The notes under the pieces: model-generated
Told to the model about the DNA's origin: nothing
The model's database searches: none
The model's input: the letters and a program-made list of their open reading frames with translations, nothing else
NCBI GenBank assembly: GCA_018374355.1
Contig: JAHAFI010000001.1
Location: 186,001-250,000, forward strand
From: Clostridiales bacterium
GTDB taxonomy: Bacteria > Bacillota > Clostridia > Lachnospirales > Lachnospiraceae
DNA length: 64,000 nt
Direction of reading: 5' to 3'
Position numbers and translations under genes: made by a program
Shown: positions 24,332 to 33,144 of the stretch, one piece after another
Numbering within the stretch: position 1 is the first letter of the stretch
Layout of the letters: the number at the start of each line of letters is the position of its first letter

Positions 24332-24937
24332 TTACTCCGGCTGATCCGATACTTTCAGATCGTGATAGTAATATTCCAGATCTCTGTCGGTGATATCCCG
24401 GACTTTTTTGCAGGGAGCGCCCATAGCGATGCAGTTTGCGGGAATATCTTTTGTAACGATACTTCCGGCTCCGATAACGGAATTTTCGCCGATAGTCACA
24501 CCGGGGCAGATCACTACATTGCTGCCGATCCACACATTGTCCCCAATGACAACAGGGAAGGAATACATTTCCCCGTGAGGACGAAGCTTTGGATGTACAG
24601 GATGTCCGGTGGTGCAGATCGTTACATTTGGCGCAATCAGTACGCCGCTTCCGATGGTGATCTTGTAATCATCCACCAAAGTCAGATTGGAATTGATGTA
24701 GGTGCTGTCGCCGATGGTGACCGGTTTTCCGAAAGCCATGGTGAGAGGCGGTTCGATCCAAACGTCTTTTCCCACAGAGCCGAACATTTCCGGCAGCATA
24801 GCCACGCGCTTTTCCGCCTCCTCCGGGCGAAGATGATTGAAATCATAGGCCAGTCCCCTTGCCTTTCTCTGAGCGGCTACGGCCTCAGCGGTGTCTGTCC
24901 ATAAATACCCTTTTGCTTTTCTTTCTTCCATATCCAT
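24332..24937 (-). CDS. sugar O-acetyltransferase (maltose/galactoside acetyltransferase type)
   Basis: Hexapeptide-repeat acetyltransferase of the LacA/Maa/NodL group, 201 residues. An N-terminal helical cap ends with RVAMLPEMFGSVGKDVWIEP, and left-handed beta-helix repeats run from IGDSTYINSNL to VIGAGSIVTKDIPANCIAMG. The catalytic His is in ICTTGHPVHP. It transfers acetyl from acetyl-CoA to a sugar hydroxyl, probably as detoxification or export of non-metabolisable sugar. AAGGAGG precedes the minus-strand ATG. Confidence 0.92.
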   Translation of the reverse strand: MDMEERKAKGYLWTDTAEAVAAQRKARGLAYDFNHLRPEEAEKRVAMLPEMFGSVGKDVWIEPPLTMAFGKPVTIGDSTYINSNLTLVDDYKITIGSGVLIAPNVTICTTGHPVHPKLRPHGEMYSFPVVIGDNVWIGSNVVICPGVTIGENSVIGAGSIVTKDIPANCIAMGAPCKKVRDITDRDLEYYYHDLKVSDQPE

Positions 24938-24969
24938 AAGAAAAATCCTCCTTTATATATGCAGGTTTT

Positions 24970-25030
24970 GTAACTATCCAGAACCCTGTCCTTCATGGTC
25001 ACAAATGCATGCGTACACACTGCATGAAAC
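24970..25030 (-). mobile_element. half copy of the GTAAC element
   Basis: Read on the minus strand, the sequence ends with GACCATGAAGGACAGGG...GGATAGTTAC, matching the right arm of the full copies, preceded by the core tail GTGTG-GCATGCATTTGTG also seen in the 144-bp copy. The other end is not recognisable, and no target duplication can be assigned. It lies between the sugar acetyltransferase and the HsdM-like gene. Confidence 0.55.
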
Positions 25031-25101
25031 ATTGAGTTCATTATATACGGAAAAGGGGGATTTGTCCATGAATAACGGAATGGTTACAATAACAAAAGGA
25101 C

Positions 25102-25131
25102 TTGAAAGGAAAGATAGGACTGCATTATAAT
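25102..25131 (+). promoter_or_regulatory. sigma-A promoter of the HsdM/HsdS-like pair
   Basis: TTGAAA (25102-25107) and TATAAT (25126-25131) with an 18-base spacer, giving a leader of about 43 bases before the HsdM-like gene. Confidence 0.7.
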
Positions 25132-25180
25132 AAAGATAATTTGATGTAATCTACCGAAAAACAGAAAGCAGGAAAAATAT

Positions 25181-26632
25181 ATGGAAGATCATAGAGAACA
25201 ATTATCCGTTCTGAAAGAGAAAATACGCGAAATTCTGGAAAAGCTTCAGCTTGAACAGGAACGCAAACCTTTGCGGCTGGCCCTTCAGTTGGGCTATCTG
25301 TCCTATGTGCGTTTATTTGTAGAGTCCCAGAAAAGAGAAAGCCTGCAGCGCTGGTTTCCCTATGCCGGTTTTCCTATGGAATGGACCCGGGGAGAGGAAG
25401 AAATGGAGAGCCGGCAGAGAGTCTGGCAGCTTCAGTATCAGGTACAATACTGCTCATCCATTGTGGAGGAGGGCCATTTCATGGAACAGTCCCGGATGGA
25501 GGAGAAGGAACATTGGGCAGTAGAATTATGTAAACTTATAGACTGGATCAGTGACCATGCGGACTGGACGCAGGGAATGCCCGGCCTGTTCGGGATGGCG
25601 CTGGAAGAAATGGTTCGACAGATTTACAGTCTGGGCAATAGCGGACTGTTTCTGATGCCGGATGCCATTACGGATCTGTTGATTCAGCTTGTGGGGAAGG
25701 AAAATCCACGAACTGTATGGAATCCATCCTGCAGGACAGGGGAATTTTCGGCAGCAGTTTGCCGCACCCATTCCCGCTGGGAGCTTCGGGGATCGGAAAG
25801 GGAAAAGGAGCCCTGTCTTTTGGCTCAGATGATTTTATTTTACTACGGCGGGGAGTATGGAGAGATTGTGCGGGAAGATCCGCTGGAACAGATAACCGGT
25901 GATCTGTACGATCTGATTGTATCCAATCCTCCGGTGGGTGAACTGGATGGGAAAGATCAGGAGCGGTATTCGGTAGCTACCAGAAAGACCCAGCTTCAGT
26001 ATTTGCAGATGGTGATGAATCATCTGCAAAAACACGGATTGGCGGTTGTGGTGGTGAACGAGGGAACTCTGTTTAAATTTGATGCGGAGATGAAGGTCCG
26101 GGAGAGACTGCTGGAGGATTTTGAACTTCAGGGGGTAATCTCATTGCCGTCGGGAGCATTTCTCCCGTATACGGGCGGCAAAGCTTCCATTCTGATTTTC
26201 TCCAATTCACCGGAAAAGGTGGGGGAAAATTCTGCAGTATGGTTCTATGAACTTCATGAACCGGGATATACGCTTGATAAGAAACAGGAAATCACCGCTG
26301 AGAATGAAATTCCCCAGTTGCTTCAGGCATGGGCAGACCGGAAAGAGATGGAAGTCGAGTGGAGACGCCAGCTTGCCGGGGAGGAAAAGAAAAACCAGTG
26401 GGAAAATCCCGTACCGGCAGGATGGCCGGAGGTACACTACTGGTTTGCCGACAGGAAAACCATCCGGCAGAATGATTACAATCTGACGGCAGGACGGTAT
26501 AAACCTTGGAAGGAAAGCCGGGAGGAAATGACAGAGTCACCTCTGGAGCTTCTGGAACAGCTTGCGGGCATGGAGAAAGAAACCATGGAAGAAATCAAAG
26601 AACTGATTGAGATGACAAAAAATTATGGATAA
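25181..26632 (+). CDS. HsdM-like N6-adenine methylase family protein with altered motifs
   Basis: A 483-residue protein with the layout of type I modification subunits: helical N-terminal half, then a Rossmann methylase domain (about 160-360) and a C-terminal tail. Family motifs are present but changed. Motif I reads NPSCRTGEF where DPACGTGGF is usual, with Arg185 in place of a SAM-loop glycine. Motif IV reads NPPV (249-252) where the residue after NPP is normally Phe or Tyr for base stacking. These changes predict weak or no methylation. It overlaps the HsdS-like gene by eight bases; no HsdR is in the window. Confidence 0.8.
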   Translation: MEDHREQLSVLKEKIREILEKLQLEQERKPLRLALQLGYLSYVRLFVESQKRESLQRWFPYAGFPMEWTRGEEEMESRQRVWQLQYQVQYCSSIVEEGHFMEQSRMEEKEHWAVELCKLIDWISDHADWTQGMPGLFGMALEEMVRQIYSLGNSGLFLMPDAITDLLIQLVGKENPRTVWNPSCRTGEFSAAVCRTHSRWELRGSEREKEPCLLAQMILFYYGGEYGEIVREDPLEQITGDLYDLIVSNPPVGELDGKDQERYSVATRKTQLQYLQMVMNHLQKHGLAVVVVNEGTLFKFDAEMKVRERLLEDFELQGVISLPSGAFLPYTGGKASILIFSNSPEKVGENSAVWFYELHEPGYTLDKKQEITAENEIPQLLQAWADRKEMEVEWRRQLAGEEKKNQWENPVPAGWPEVHYWFADRKTIRQNDYNLTAGRYKPWKESREEMTESPLELLEQLAGMEKETMEEIKELIEMTKNYG

Positions 26633-28361
26633 ACGGATGAAATGGAATTATTATAGTCTGGATACGGTTGCCAGACTGGTATCCGGGCGGACACCGGAGA
26701 GAGAACAAAAGGCGTATTATGCCCGGGCAGGAACGCCATGGGTGAAGATTGAAAATCTGAATCAGGGTTATATCACGGAAACCGCGGAATACCTGTCGGA
26801 TCAGGGACGGGAGAAGGTGAATCTGGTTCCGAAAAACAGTGTGCTTTTTTCCATTGTGGGGACCGTGGGAAAAGTGGGAATCGCAGGGCGGGAACTGGCG
26901 ACCAACCAGCAGATCGTATCGCTGATTTTCGATGAAACAAAAGTGCTTCCTCTGTTCGGGTATTATTGTCTGCGTTACCATGCAGACGAGATAAGGAAAC
27001 TGTCCAATCAGACGACGATGGCGCTGATCAGCAGAAAGACGCTTGGGCAGTACCGGATCTGCGTACCGGAAAGCCTGAAAGAACAGGAAGAGATTGTAGA
27101 GAAATTAAGGAAATTTGAGGATTACGGGAAGAAGAAAGTAAAACTCCGGGAGCAGTTCGGAAGATATGAGACCCTGCTGTTCAAGAAAATTTTCCACGGG
27201 GAGATCCAGTACCATGAACGGCTGATGCTGCGGGAATTTCTGCAGGAAGGAGTCACCAGCGGGGTACCGAAAAGCGAAGAACCGGAGGGAGGATTTTCAA
27301 GGATAGAGAGCAGAGAGTTTGAGCGTCCATACCTGAGAGAAATTTCCGGGACGGAAGAAGCGAAAGATCCCCAAAAAAGAAGGTACCTTCCCGATGAGAA
27401 ATATCAGGTGCGGGAGGGAGATATCCTTCTGCGAAACGGCAGCCTGATCCTTGTTCAGGAACAGACGGTTCCCCGTTTCATCGACAGAAGTGTTCTTCGC
27501 ATAAGAACTAAGGCGGCCCAGCTTTTGCCGGAGGTTTTGTATGGTTATCTCAGCCTTTCCGATATCCGCAGCAGCTTATATGGAGAGAGGAAAGCGGGGG
27601 ACAGCAGGAAAAGACCGATCCGGGGAAGCGAGCTGGAACGGCTGAAGATTCCCTATTTCACCATGGAAAAGCAGGAGGAGTACAGGGGCTGTTTAAGAAA
27701 AATCCGCAGCATTCAGAAATCGCTGGACCGGGAGATTGTCTATGCTTGGAAAACGTTTCGGGTAATGTTATATAGGCTGATGAATGAACCGGAAGAAAAA
27801 TATGACAGCAAACCAAAGGAAGCGGAGGAAACGCAGCCTTTCCAAGAGCAGGAATCAGAGAGGGAACTTCCGGCGTCCCGGCATTTGGGAGAAGAGGCGG
27901 TATGCCATCTGATACTGGCAGTGCTGGCGGGCTGGCACCCAAGCGACGGGAATACCGGGGAATACTGCAGAAAGCGTCAGCAGATTTTCCGCAGAGCTCA
28001 GCCGTATTTCCAGCCGGTTGCCCTGTCCTTTGTGACGGAACACGGACAGAAGGAATATCTTCTGGAGAGAGATTTTCTCACCTACCATTCTGCGGCTCTC
28101 AGTGAACAATGGGAGGAGCCGCTGGCATTTTTACAGAAGCTTTTGAGACAGTGGGAAAACGGAGAAATCCGGGATGCCCATCTGGCTTTTCAGGGAGAAA
28201 ACGGCATCTGTACCGAGGCAGACTGGAGCGGCGAAGCCGTGACGGATATGGCAAGGGAAGGAATGCTTCTTCTGGCCGGATATTCCGGTTTTGGCGCCTG
28301 TGAATTTTTATTTGCCCTGAAAAAAGATAAAGCCTCCGGGGAATTGCCGGGGCGCATTTGA
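26625..28361 (+). CDS. HsdS-like DNA-specificity protein with extra C-terminal domain
   Basis: A 578-residue protein resembling type I specificity subunits. Residues about 1-160 form one target-recognition-like domain (TPWVKIENLNQG, SVLFSIVGTVGKVGIAG, LGQYRICVPES), then a coiled-coil helix LKEQEEIVEKLRKFEDYGKK, and a more divergent second recognition-like region at about 200-390. After an acidic linker, a C-terminal domain of about 140 residues (430-578) of unknown type is added, which ordinary HsdS lacks. Start overlaps the HsdM-like gene, so they are co-translated. Confidence 0.75.
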   Translation: MDKRMKWNYYSLDTVARLVSGRTPEREQKAYYARAGTPWVKIENLNQGYITETAEYLSDQGREKVNLVPKNSVLFSIVGTVGKVGIAGRELATNQQIVSLIFDETKVLPLFGYYCLRYHADEIRKLSNQTTMALISRKTLGQYRICVPESLKEQEEIVEKLRKFEDYGKKKVKLREQFGRYETLLFKKIFHGEIQYHERLMLREFLQEGVTSGVPKSEEPEGGFSRIESREFERPYLREISGTEEAKDPQKRRYLPDEKYQVREGDILLRNGSLILVQEQTVPRFIDRSVLRIRTKAAQLLPEVLYGYLSLSDIRSSLYGERKAGDSRKRPIRGSELERLKIPYFTMEKQEEYRGCLRKIRSIQKSLDREIVYAWKTFRVMLYRLMNEPEEKYDSKPKEAEETQPFQEQESERELPASRHLGEEAVCHLILAVLAGWHPSDGNTGEYCRKRQQIFRRAQPYFQPVALSFVTEHGQKEYLLERDFLTYHSAALSEQWEEPLAFLQKLLRQWENGEIRDAHLAFQGENGICTEADWSGEAVTDMAREGMLLLAGYSGFGACEFLFALKKDKASGELPGRI

Positions 28362-28430
28362 AATAGAGGATGAGCACGTATTGCAGTGAGGGCTGCATGG
28401 GAAGTAATCACAGGGAATAGGAGACACAAG

Positions 28431-29792
28431 ATGGAAAGTGAAAAGAAAAAAATTCGTATGGTAGCGCTGGATTTGGACGGGACCGTATTCAATGAAGCGA
28501 AGATTATCACAGACCATACCAAAGATATATTGGAAAAGGCCAGCAGACAGGGTGTTGTGGTGCTGCCTGCCACCGGACGGCCTGAGATTGGCCTGCCAAA
28601 GGATTTTCTGGAGATTCCGGGGATTCAGTATGCGCTTACAGCCAATGGCGCCAGAATCATTCAGGTGCCTTCGGGAAAGGTTATGTACGAAGAACTGATT
28701 CCTTGGGATGCGGCGGTCCGGGCCATTCACCTGATGCAACAGTGGGAAGGCTGTGTATGGGAGGTCTATTTTGACGGAAAAGCTTATGTGGAGGACGGCG
28801 AATATCACATACTGTACCACCCGGATATTTCCCCCGCGATGCTGGCATATATCCGCAGCTCCCGCATTTTTCTGAAAGGGCTGTTGGAGAAAATCGAGAG
28901 AGAACAGATCGGGCTGGAAAAAATCAACATGATGTTTGAAGACACCGCCAAACGAAATGAAAAAATGAAGGAGCTTCAGGAAAAATTTCCGGAGCTGGCT
29001 GTCCGGTGCGCCACAACCTTCAATATTGAAATCAATTCTGCAAAGGCCGGGAAGGGTATCGGCTTGCAGGCGCTGGGGAAACTTCTGGGAATCGATAAAG
29101 AAGAAATCATGGCCTGCGGTGATGCCGCCAATGACTGGAATATGCTGGAAATGGCAGGATTTCCGGTGGTTATGGCAAACGGTGATGAGGAGACGAAAAA
29201 GCTGGCAGCATTTATCACCCGCTCCAATGAGGAAGACGGTGTAGCCTATGCGGTGGAGCAGTTTGTTCTGGATCCTGTCTGGGAGATAGTGCCGGCGGCT
29301 AGGAAAGACCTGCCGCAGATTATGGAAATCATCTGTCAGGCGCAGGAAGATATGAAGGCGGAGGGAATTCCCCAGTGGCAGGATGGATACCCTTCCGAAG
29401 AGGATTTTAGAAAGGATCTGGAAGAAAATAGCTGCTATATCCTGAAGGAAGAGGGAAAAATCCTTGCAGTGGGAACCTTACACATGGGGACGGACCCAAA
29501 TTACCTTGTGATTCAGGATGGAAACTGGAAAAGCGAAGAGCCCTACGGGACAATTCACCGACTGGCGGTGGCCAGAGAGGCGAAATGCCGCGGAATTGCG
29601 GGATACTTTTATGACCGGATGGAAAGGATCTGCCGGGAGCAGGGAATGAAAAGCATGAGAATCGACACCCACAGGGAAAACAAAAAAATGCAGGAATGGA
29701 TCCGCAAGCAGGGATTTGTCCGCTGCGGAACGATATTTGTGGAGGACGGTACGCCCCGGGATGGTTTTGAAAAATCCCTGTCCACCCTTTAA
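28431..29792 (+). CDS. fusion of Cof-type HAD phosphatase and GNAT acetyltransferase
   Basis: A 453-residue bifunctional-looking protein. Residues 8-280 are a Cof/YidA-like HAD phosphatase: nucleophile motif LDLDGTVF (Asp14, Asp16), LPATGRPE, cap domain, and GDAANDWNMLEMAG with the acidic Mg ligands. Residues about 285-453 are a GNAT domain with HRLAVAREAKCRGIAGYFYD as acetyl-CoA motif and MRIDTHRENKKMQEWIRKQG at the end. No frameshift is seen, so it is a real fusion. GGAGACAC precedes the ATG at 28431. Substrates are unknown. Confidence 0.85.
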   Translation: MESEKKKIRMVALDLDGTVFNEAKIITDHTKDILEKASRQGVVVLPATGRPEIGLPKDFLEIPGIQYALTANGARIIQVPSGKVMYEELIPWDAAVRAIHLMQQWEGCVWEVYFDGKAYVEDGEYHILYHPDISPAMLAYIRSSRIFLKGLLEKIEREQIGLEKINMMFEDTAKRNEKMKELQEKFPELAVRCATTFNIEINSAKAGKGIGLQALGKLLGIDKEEIMACGDAANDWNMLEMAGFPVVMANGDEETKKLAAFITRSNEEDGVAYAVEQFVLDPVWEIVPAARKDLPQIMEIICQAQEDMKAEGIPQWQDGYPSEEDFRKDLEENSCYILKEEGKILAVGTLHMGTDPNYLVIQDGNWKSEEPYGTIHRLAVAREAKCRGIAGYFYDRMERICREQGMKSMRIDTHRENKKMQEWIRKQGFVRCGTIFVEDGTPRDGFEKSLSTL

Positions 29793-29807
29793 ACGGGTGA
29801 CAGGGAT
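29774..29807. terminator. bidirectional terminator
   Basis: ATCCCTGTC (29774-29782) pairs with GACAGGGAT (29799-29807), with an inner ACCC/GGGT stem. The minus strand continues into a T-tract, serving the acetyltransferase gene on that strand. Confidence 0.7.
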
Positions 29808-29814
29808 ACCAAAA

Positions 29815-30384
29815 TCAATATTCCGGAGGTAATTCAGGATAAGGGATAAAAGGCTTTGGATGTTCCGGATGGTCGGTCAGGAATTTTTCCATCCAAACCA
29901 TGTCCTGCCATTTTCCCAGCTTGTACCCGGATTTGTGAAAATGGCCGCACTCCTGATAGCCCATGGCAGTATGAAATGCAATACTGACCGGATGGGGGTA
30001 AGCGATACAGGCACAGGCGTTGACCACATGCTGGCGGCGCAGAAGAGCTTCCAGATGTTCGTAGAGCATACGCCCGATTCCCTGATGATGGCAATGGGGC
30101 GCAAGATAAATACTGGTCTCCACAGACCAGCAGTAGGCGTCCTGTATTTTGAAGGGAGAGGCGTAGGTGTAGCCGATGATTTTTCCATCCTTCACGGCGG
30201 CAAGCCATGGATAGGAGGACATAATGTGACGGATTTTTTCCTGAAAGCTTTCGATGGAAGGCACGGCCCATTCAAAGGACACGGCTGTATTTTCAATGTA
30301 GGGAGCAAAGATTGCCAAAAGCTCCGAAGCGTCCGCCTCTGTTACGGGACGGATGGTGATATTTTCTGGTGTGGTTGTATGCAT
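29815..30384 (-). CDS. GNAT acetyltransferase, phosphinothricin-acetyltransferase-like
   Basis: A 189-residue acetyltransferase of the Pat/Bar/MnaT subgroup. Family marks are ITIRPVTEADASELLAIFAP at the start, YWSVETSIYLAPHCHHQGIG (acetyl-CoA motif HHQGIG) and VSIAFHTAMGYQECGHFHKS near the end. Related enzymes acetylate phosphinothricin or methionine derivatives; the natural substrate here is not known. GGAGGAATC precedes the minus-strand ATG. Confidence 0.88.
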   Translation of the reverse strand: MHTTTPENITIRPVTEADASELLAIFAPYIENTAVSFEWAVPSIESFQEKIRHIMSSYPWLAAVKDGKIIGYTYASPFKIQDAYCWSVETSIYLAPHCHHQGIGRMLYEHLEALLRRQHVVNACACIAYPHPVSIAFHTAMGYQECGHFHKSGYKLGKWQDMVWMEKFLTDHPEHPKPFIPYPELPPEY

Positions 30385-30403
30385 GATGATTCCTCCGCAA
30401 AAA

Positions 30404-30427
30404 TGACTAGGACAGAGTCCTGAATAG
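30404..30427 (+). repeat. fragment of the GTAAC element right arm
   Basis: TGACTAGGACAGAGTCCTGAATAG matches the right arm of the full copies with a small internal gap. It is a degenerate scrap upstream of the minus-strand acetyltransferase. Confidence 0.4.
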
Positions 30428-30476
30428 CCGAAAAAGATACTGCTATGGTACGCCGACAGCAGGCAAAAGTCAAGCT

Positions 30477-30612
30477 GTAACGATTATGTTTGCGAGTGAA
30501 CGGTAACAACTAGCTGCTGTTCACTCCGTTCACAGCAACACGCTTCGCGATGCACACAAAATGTGATTTCATCCCATTTTGGCGTTGTATGTCTCGGGAT
30601 TGACTTGTATAA
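30477..30612 (-). mobile_element. degenerate composite of the GTAAC element and its structured core
   Basis: On the minus strand, a core sequence CAAGTCAATCCCGAGACATAC is followed by a CAAAATG/CATTTTG hairpin and GTGTGCATC, the same order as in the 144-bp copy at 10422-10565; another stem GTGAACGG/CCGTTCAC (30496-30503 and 30526-30533) follows, and it ends near GTTAC. The left arm is lost. It fills the gap before guaA, and the promoter of guaA may lie partly within it. Confidence 0.5.
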
Positions 30613-30676
30613 ATGAAAAAAATAAGTTATTATGTAAAAAGAAATATTGGTATTTTAGCAAAGGAGATCAGATAGA

Positions 30677-31981
30677 ATGAAACAGGACATGATTGTAATT
30701 CTGGATTTGGGAAGTACAGAAAACACGAAGCTGGCAAGAGCAATCCGCGATATCGGAGTATACAGCGAAATCTACCCTCATGATATCACACCGGAAGAGG
30801 TCAGAGAACTTCCAAATGTAAAAGGTATCATCGTAAACGGCGGAGAAAACAGAGTGGTTGACGGCTTGGAAATCGATATTCATCCGGGGCTGTATGAACT
30901 GGGAATTCCGATGCTGGCTGCTGACCATGAAAAAGCATCCTGCGAAAAGATTGCCGTATGGCCGGAGTGTGAAGAAGAGCTTCGGGAAGCGGTAAGACCG
31001 TTTGTATTTGACGTCTGCAAGGCAGAAGCAAACTGGAATATGAAAAACTTCGTGGAAGATCAGGTAGAATTGATTCGTCAGCAGGTGGGAGACAAAAAAG
31101 TTCTGCTGGCTCTGTCCGGGGGTGTAGACAGCTCCGTTGTGGCGGCTATGCTGGTAAAAGCAATCGGAAATCAGCTCACCTGTGTTCATGTTAACCATGG
31201 ACTGATGAGAAAAGGAGAATCCGAAAGCGTAGTAGAAGTATTCAGAAACCAGTTGAATGCAAATCTGGTTTATGTGGATGCAACAGAACGTTTTCTGGGA
31301 AAACTGGCAGGCGTGGCTGAACCGGAAGAAAAGAGAAAAATCATCGGTGCGGAATTTATCCGCGTATTTGAGGAAGAAGCGAGAAAGCTGGACGGCATCG
31401 AGTTTCTGGGTCAGGGAACTATTTACCCGGATATCGTGGAGAGCGGAACCAAAACTGCAAAGGTGGTAAAATCCCATCACAACGTAGGCGGCCTGCCGGA
31501 AGATCTGCAGTTCAAACTGGTAGAGCCTCTGAAACAGCTTTTCAAAGACGAAGTTCGTGCCTGCGGCGTAGAACTGGGTCTGCCGCATGACATGGTATAC
31601 CGTCAGCCATTCCCGGGACCGGGACTGGGAGTAAGATGTCTCGGTGAAATCACCAGAGAACGTCTGGAAGCGGTTCGTGAGTCCGATGCAATCTTGAGAG
31701 AAGAGTTTGCAAATGCAGGACTGGACAAAACGGTATGGCAGTATTTTACTGTTGTACCAGATTTTAAATCTGTTGGCGTGAAGGATAATGCGAGATGCTT
31801 TGAGTATCCGGTGATTCTCCGCGCGGTGAATACCATTGATGCGATGACAGCAAGTATTGAACAGATTGAGTGGCCGGTGCTTTTGAAGATTACGGATAGG
31901 ATTTTGAAAGAAGTGAAGAATGTTAATAGAGTTTGTTATGATCTGAGTCCTAAGCCTTGTGCTACGATTGAATGGGAATAA
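30677..31981 (+). CDS. guaA: GMP synthase with shortened, cysteine-less amidotransferase domain
   Basis: Converts XMP to GMP. Residues from about 130 carry a normal ATP-pyrophosphatase domain (LLALSGGVDSSVVAAML) and the C-terminal dimerisation/XMP part (YRQPFPGPGLGVR, ending NRVCYDLSPKPCATIEWE). The N-terminal glutaminase domain starts normally (IVILDLGSTENTKLARAIRD, KGIIVNGGENRVVDG) but is only about 110 residues where about 190 are usual. The expected GICYGMQ nucleophile loop reads MLAADHEKAS, and the His-Glu of the triad is absent. At 434 residues it is about 80 short. It would need free ammonia or a separate glutaminase. Confidence 0.88.
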   Translation: MKQDMIVILDLGSTENTKLARAIRDIGVYSEIYPHDITPEEVRELPNVKGIIVNGGENRVVDGLEIDIHPGLYELGIPMLAADHEKASCEKIAVWPECEEELREAVRPFVFDVCKAEANWNMKNFVEDQVELIRQQVGDKKVLLALSGGVDSSVVAAMLVKAIGNQLTCVHVNHGLMRKGESESVVEVFRNQLNANLVYVDATERFLGKLAGVAEPEEKRKIIGAEFIRVFEEEARKLDGIEFLGQGTIYPDIVESGTKTAKVVKSHHNVGGLPEDLQFKLVEPLKQLFKDEVRACGVELGLPHDMVYRQPFPGPGLGVRCLGEITRERLEAVRESDAILREEFANAGLDKTVWQYFTVVPDFKSVGVKDNARCFEYPVILRAVNTIDAMTASIEQIEWPVLLKITDRILKEVKNVNRVCYDLSPKPCATIEWE

Positions 31982-31989
31982 AATAAGAG

Positions 31990-32035
31990 AAGCCGGGAAA
32001 TCCTTAAAAATAAAGGAAATTCCCGGCTTTATTTG
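31990..32035 (+). terminator. Rho-independent terminator of guaA
   Basis: AAGCCGGGAA-TCCTT pairs with AAGGA-TTCCCGGCTT, followed by TATTTG, just after the guaA stop codon. Confidence 0.85.
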
Positions 32036-32140
32036 TTTTGGTGGAACTGAAATGGAACTAAAATGCGGAAATACGGATATATTAATCGTGGTTAGTGAAA
32101 ATTAACCGCCTGAAAAAAGCCTAAAGTTAGCTAAAACTAA

Positions 32141-32305
32141 CACATTATACAGACCTTTAACTGGAAATTTCAGGCTGCTGAGACAGCAGATGCGTCAATT
32201 TTGGAGGCTATTGCAGTGATGACGGCGACGGTTATCGGGCTGATTGCAAATACGAAGAAGAAATTGAAAACAGAATATATGAATAAGACTGTGACAATGC
32301 TTTGA
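32141..32305 (+). pseudogene. possible C-terminal anchor remnant of a surface protein
   Basis: An open frame ending at 32305 reads AAETADASILEAIAVMTATV then IGLIANTKKKLKTEY: a hydrophobic segment followed by positive charges, like the tail of a wall- or membrane-anchored protein. There is no ribosome site or start for a full gene. Just upstream, two hairpins GGTTAGT/ATTAACC-like (32088-32107) and GTTAG/CTAAC (32125-32140) sit side by side. The remaining 32306-32421 holds the leader of the next gene. Confidence 0.35.
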
Positions 32306-32421
32306 TCTATGAAATGGCCTTGATGGAAAAGAAAGTTGTTCTTTTTTACCGGGGCCTTTTTTGTTATAATGAAAAAAAAATCTGGATGACAGATGATAAG
32401 GATTACAGGAGGTATCGGAAC

Positions 32422-33051
32422 ATGGAAATTCCGCATCTGCATTTTTTTATGGTTTGCTTTTCGCCGAATAAAAAGGCTTTCAGTCATTTACCCGATGGAT
32501 TTTATCTTCGAAATCCTCGGAGAGATGAATTAGATGTCTGGAAGCTGTTAGCAATAAAGGACTCTCGCTTTTTTGATTTTATGACTGAATATTACGGACA
32601 GGTATATGCTGATCGGGAAGCCGAATTCTTTCAGCAGTGTCTTTTTGCCTGCAATGAGGAAGACAAGCCGGTAGGAACTCTTTTTGCATGGAGAGCTTAT
32701 GAAAGCATCTGGTCTCTCCAATGGTTTCATGTTTTGCCGGAATATCAGGGCAGAGGAATTGGGAGAGCATTGATGTCAGAAGCGCTCGGGTCTCTCAACC
32801 AAAACAACTATCCGGTTTACATACATACGCATCCTACAGGTAATCATGCAATCAAGCTGTATACGGATTTTGGTTTTCGCTTTATCTCTGAGCCTGCAAA
32901 AATCGGATATCGGCCCAATGATTACTATGAGGCATTACGTTACCTTGAGGCGACAGTCCCGCAGGAGGTTTATAAGCAGTTGCCCGCTCCCGTGAAAGCA
33001 CCGGAACGTCTGTTAAGGGAAACGCTTCTGACGAAATATGAGCAATTCTAA
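32422..33051 (+). CDS. GNAT family N-acetyltransferase
   Basis: A 209-residue acetyltransferase. The acetyl-CoA motif is in WFHVLPEYQGRGIGRALMSE, and the C-terminal fold element is GNHAIKLYTDFGFRFISEP. About 45 extra residues (KAPERLLRETLLTKYEQF at the end) follow the fold. The ATG at 32422 is chosen because AGGAGGT is correctly spaced; a TATAAT at 32365-32370 implies transcription begins upstream of it and downstream of longer possible starts. Substrate unknown. The Bce module follows after 93 bases. Confidence 0.8.
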   Translation: MEIPHLHFFMVCFSPNKKAFSHLPDGFYLRNPRRDELDVWKLLAIKDSRFFDFMTEYYGQVYADREAEFFQQCLFACNEEDKPVGTLFAWRAYESIWSLQWFHVLPEYQGRGIGRALMSEALGSLNQNNYPVYIHTHPTGNHAIKLYTDFGFRFISEPAKIGYRPNDYYEALRYLEATVPQEVYKQLPAPVKAPERLLRETLLTKYEQF

Positions 33052-33144
33052 CAGGGGTATAAGATGACGGTAAATGTCGGATGCCAGTATTCCCACCGCC
33101 GAAACTATGGGCAGGGGGCAACTTTTCAGGAAAGGAAATAATTT

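Noticed and set aside
25181..28361. Complete type I restriction-modification system
   Set aside because: No HsdR-like helicase/nuclease gene is present on either side and the methylase motifs are altered.
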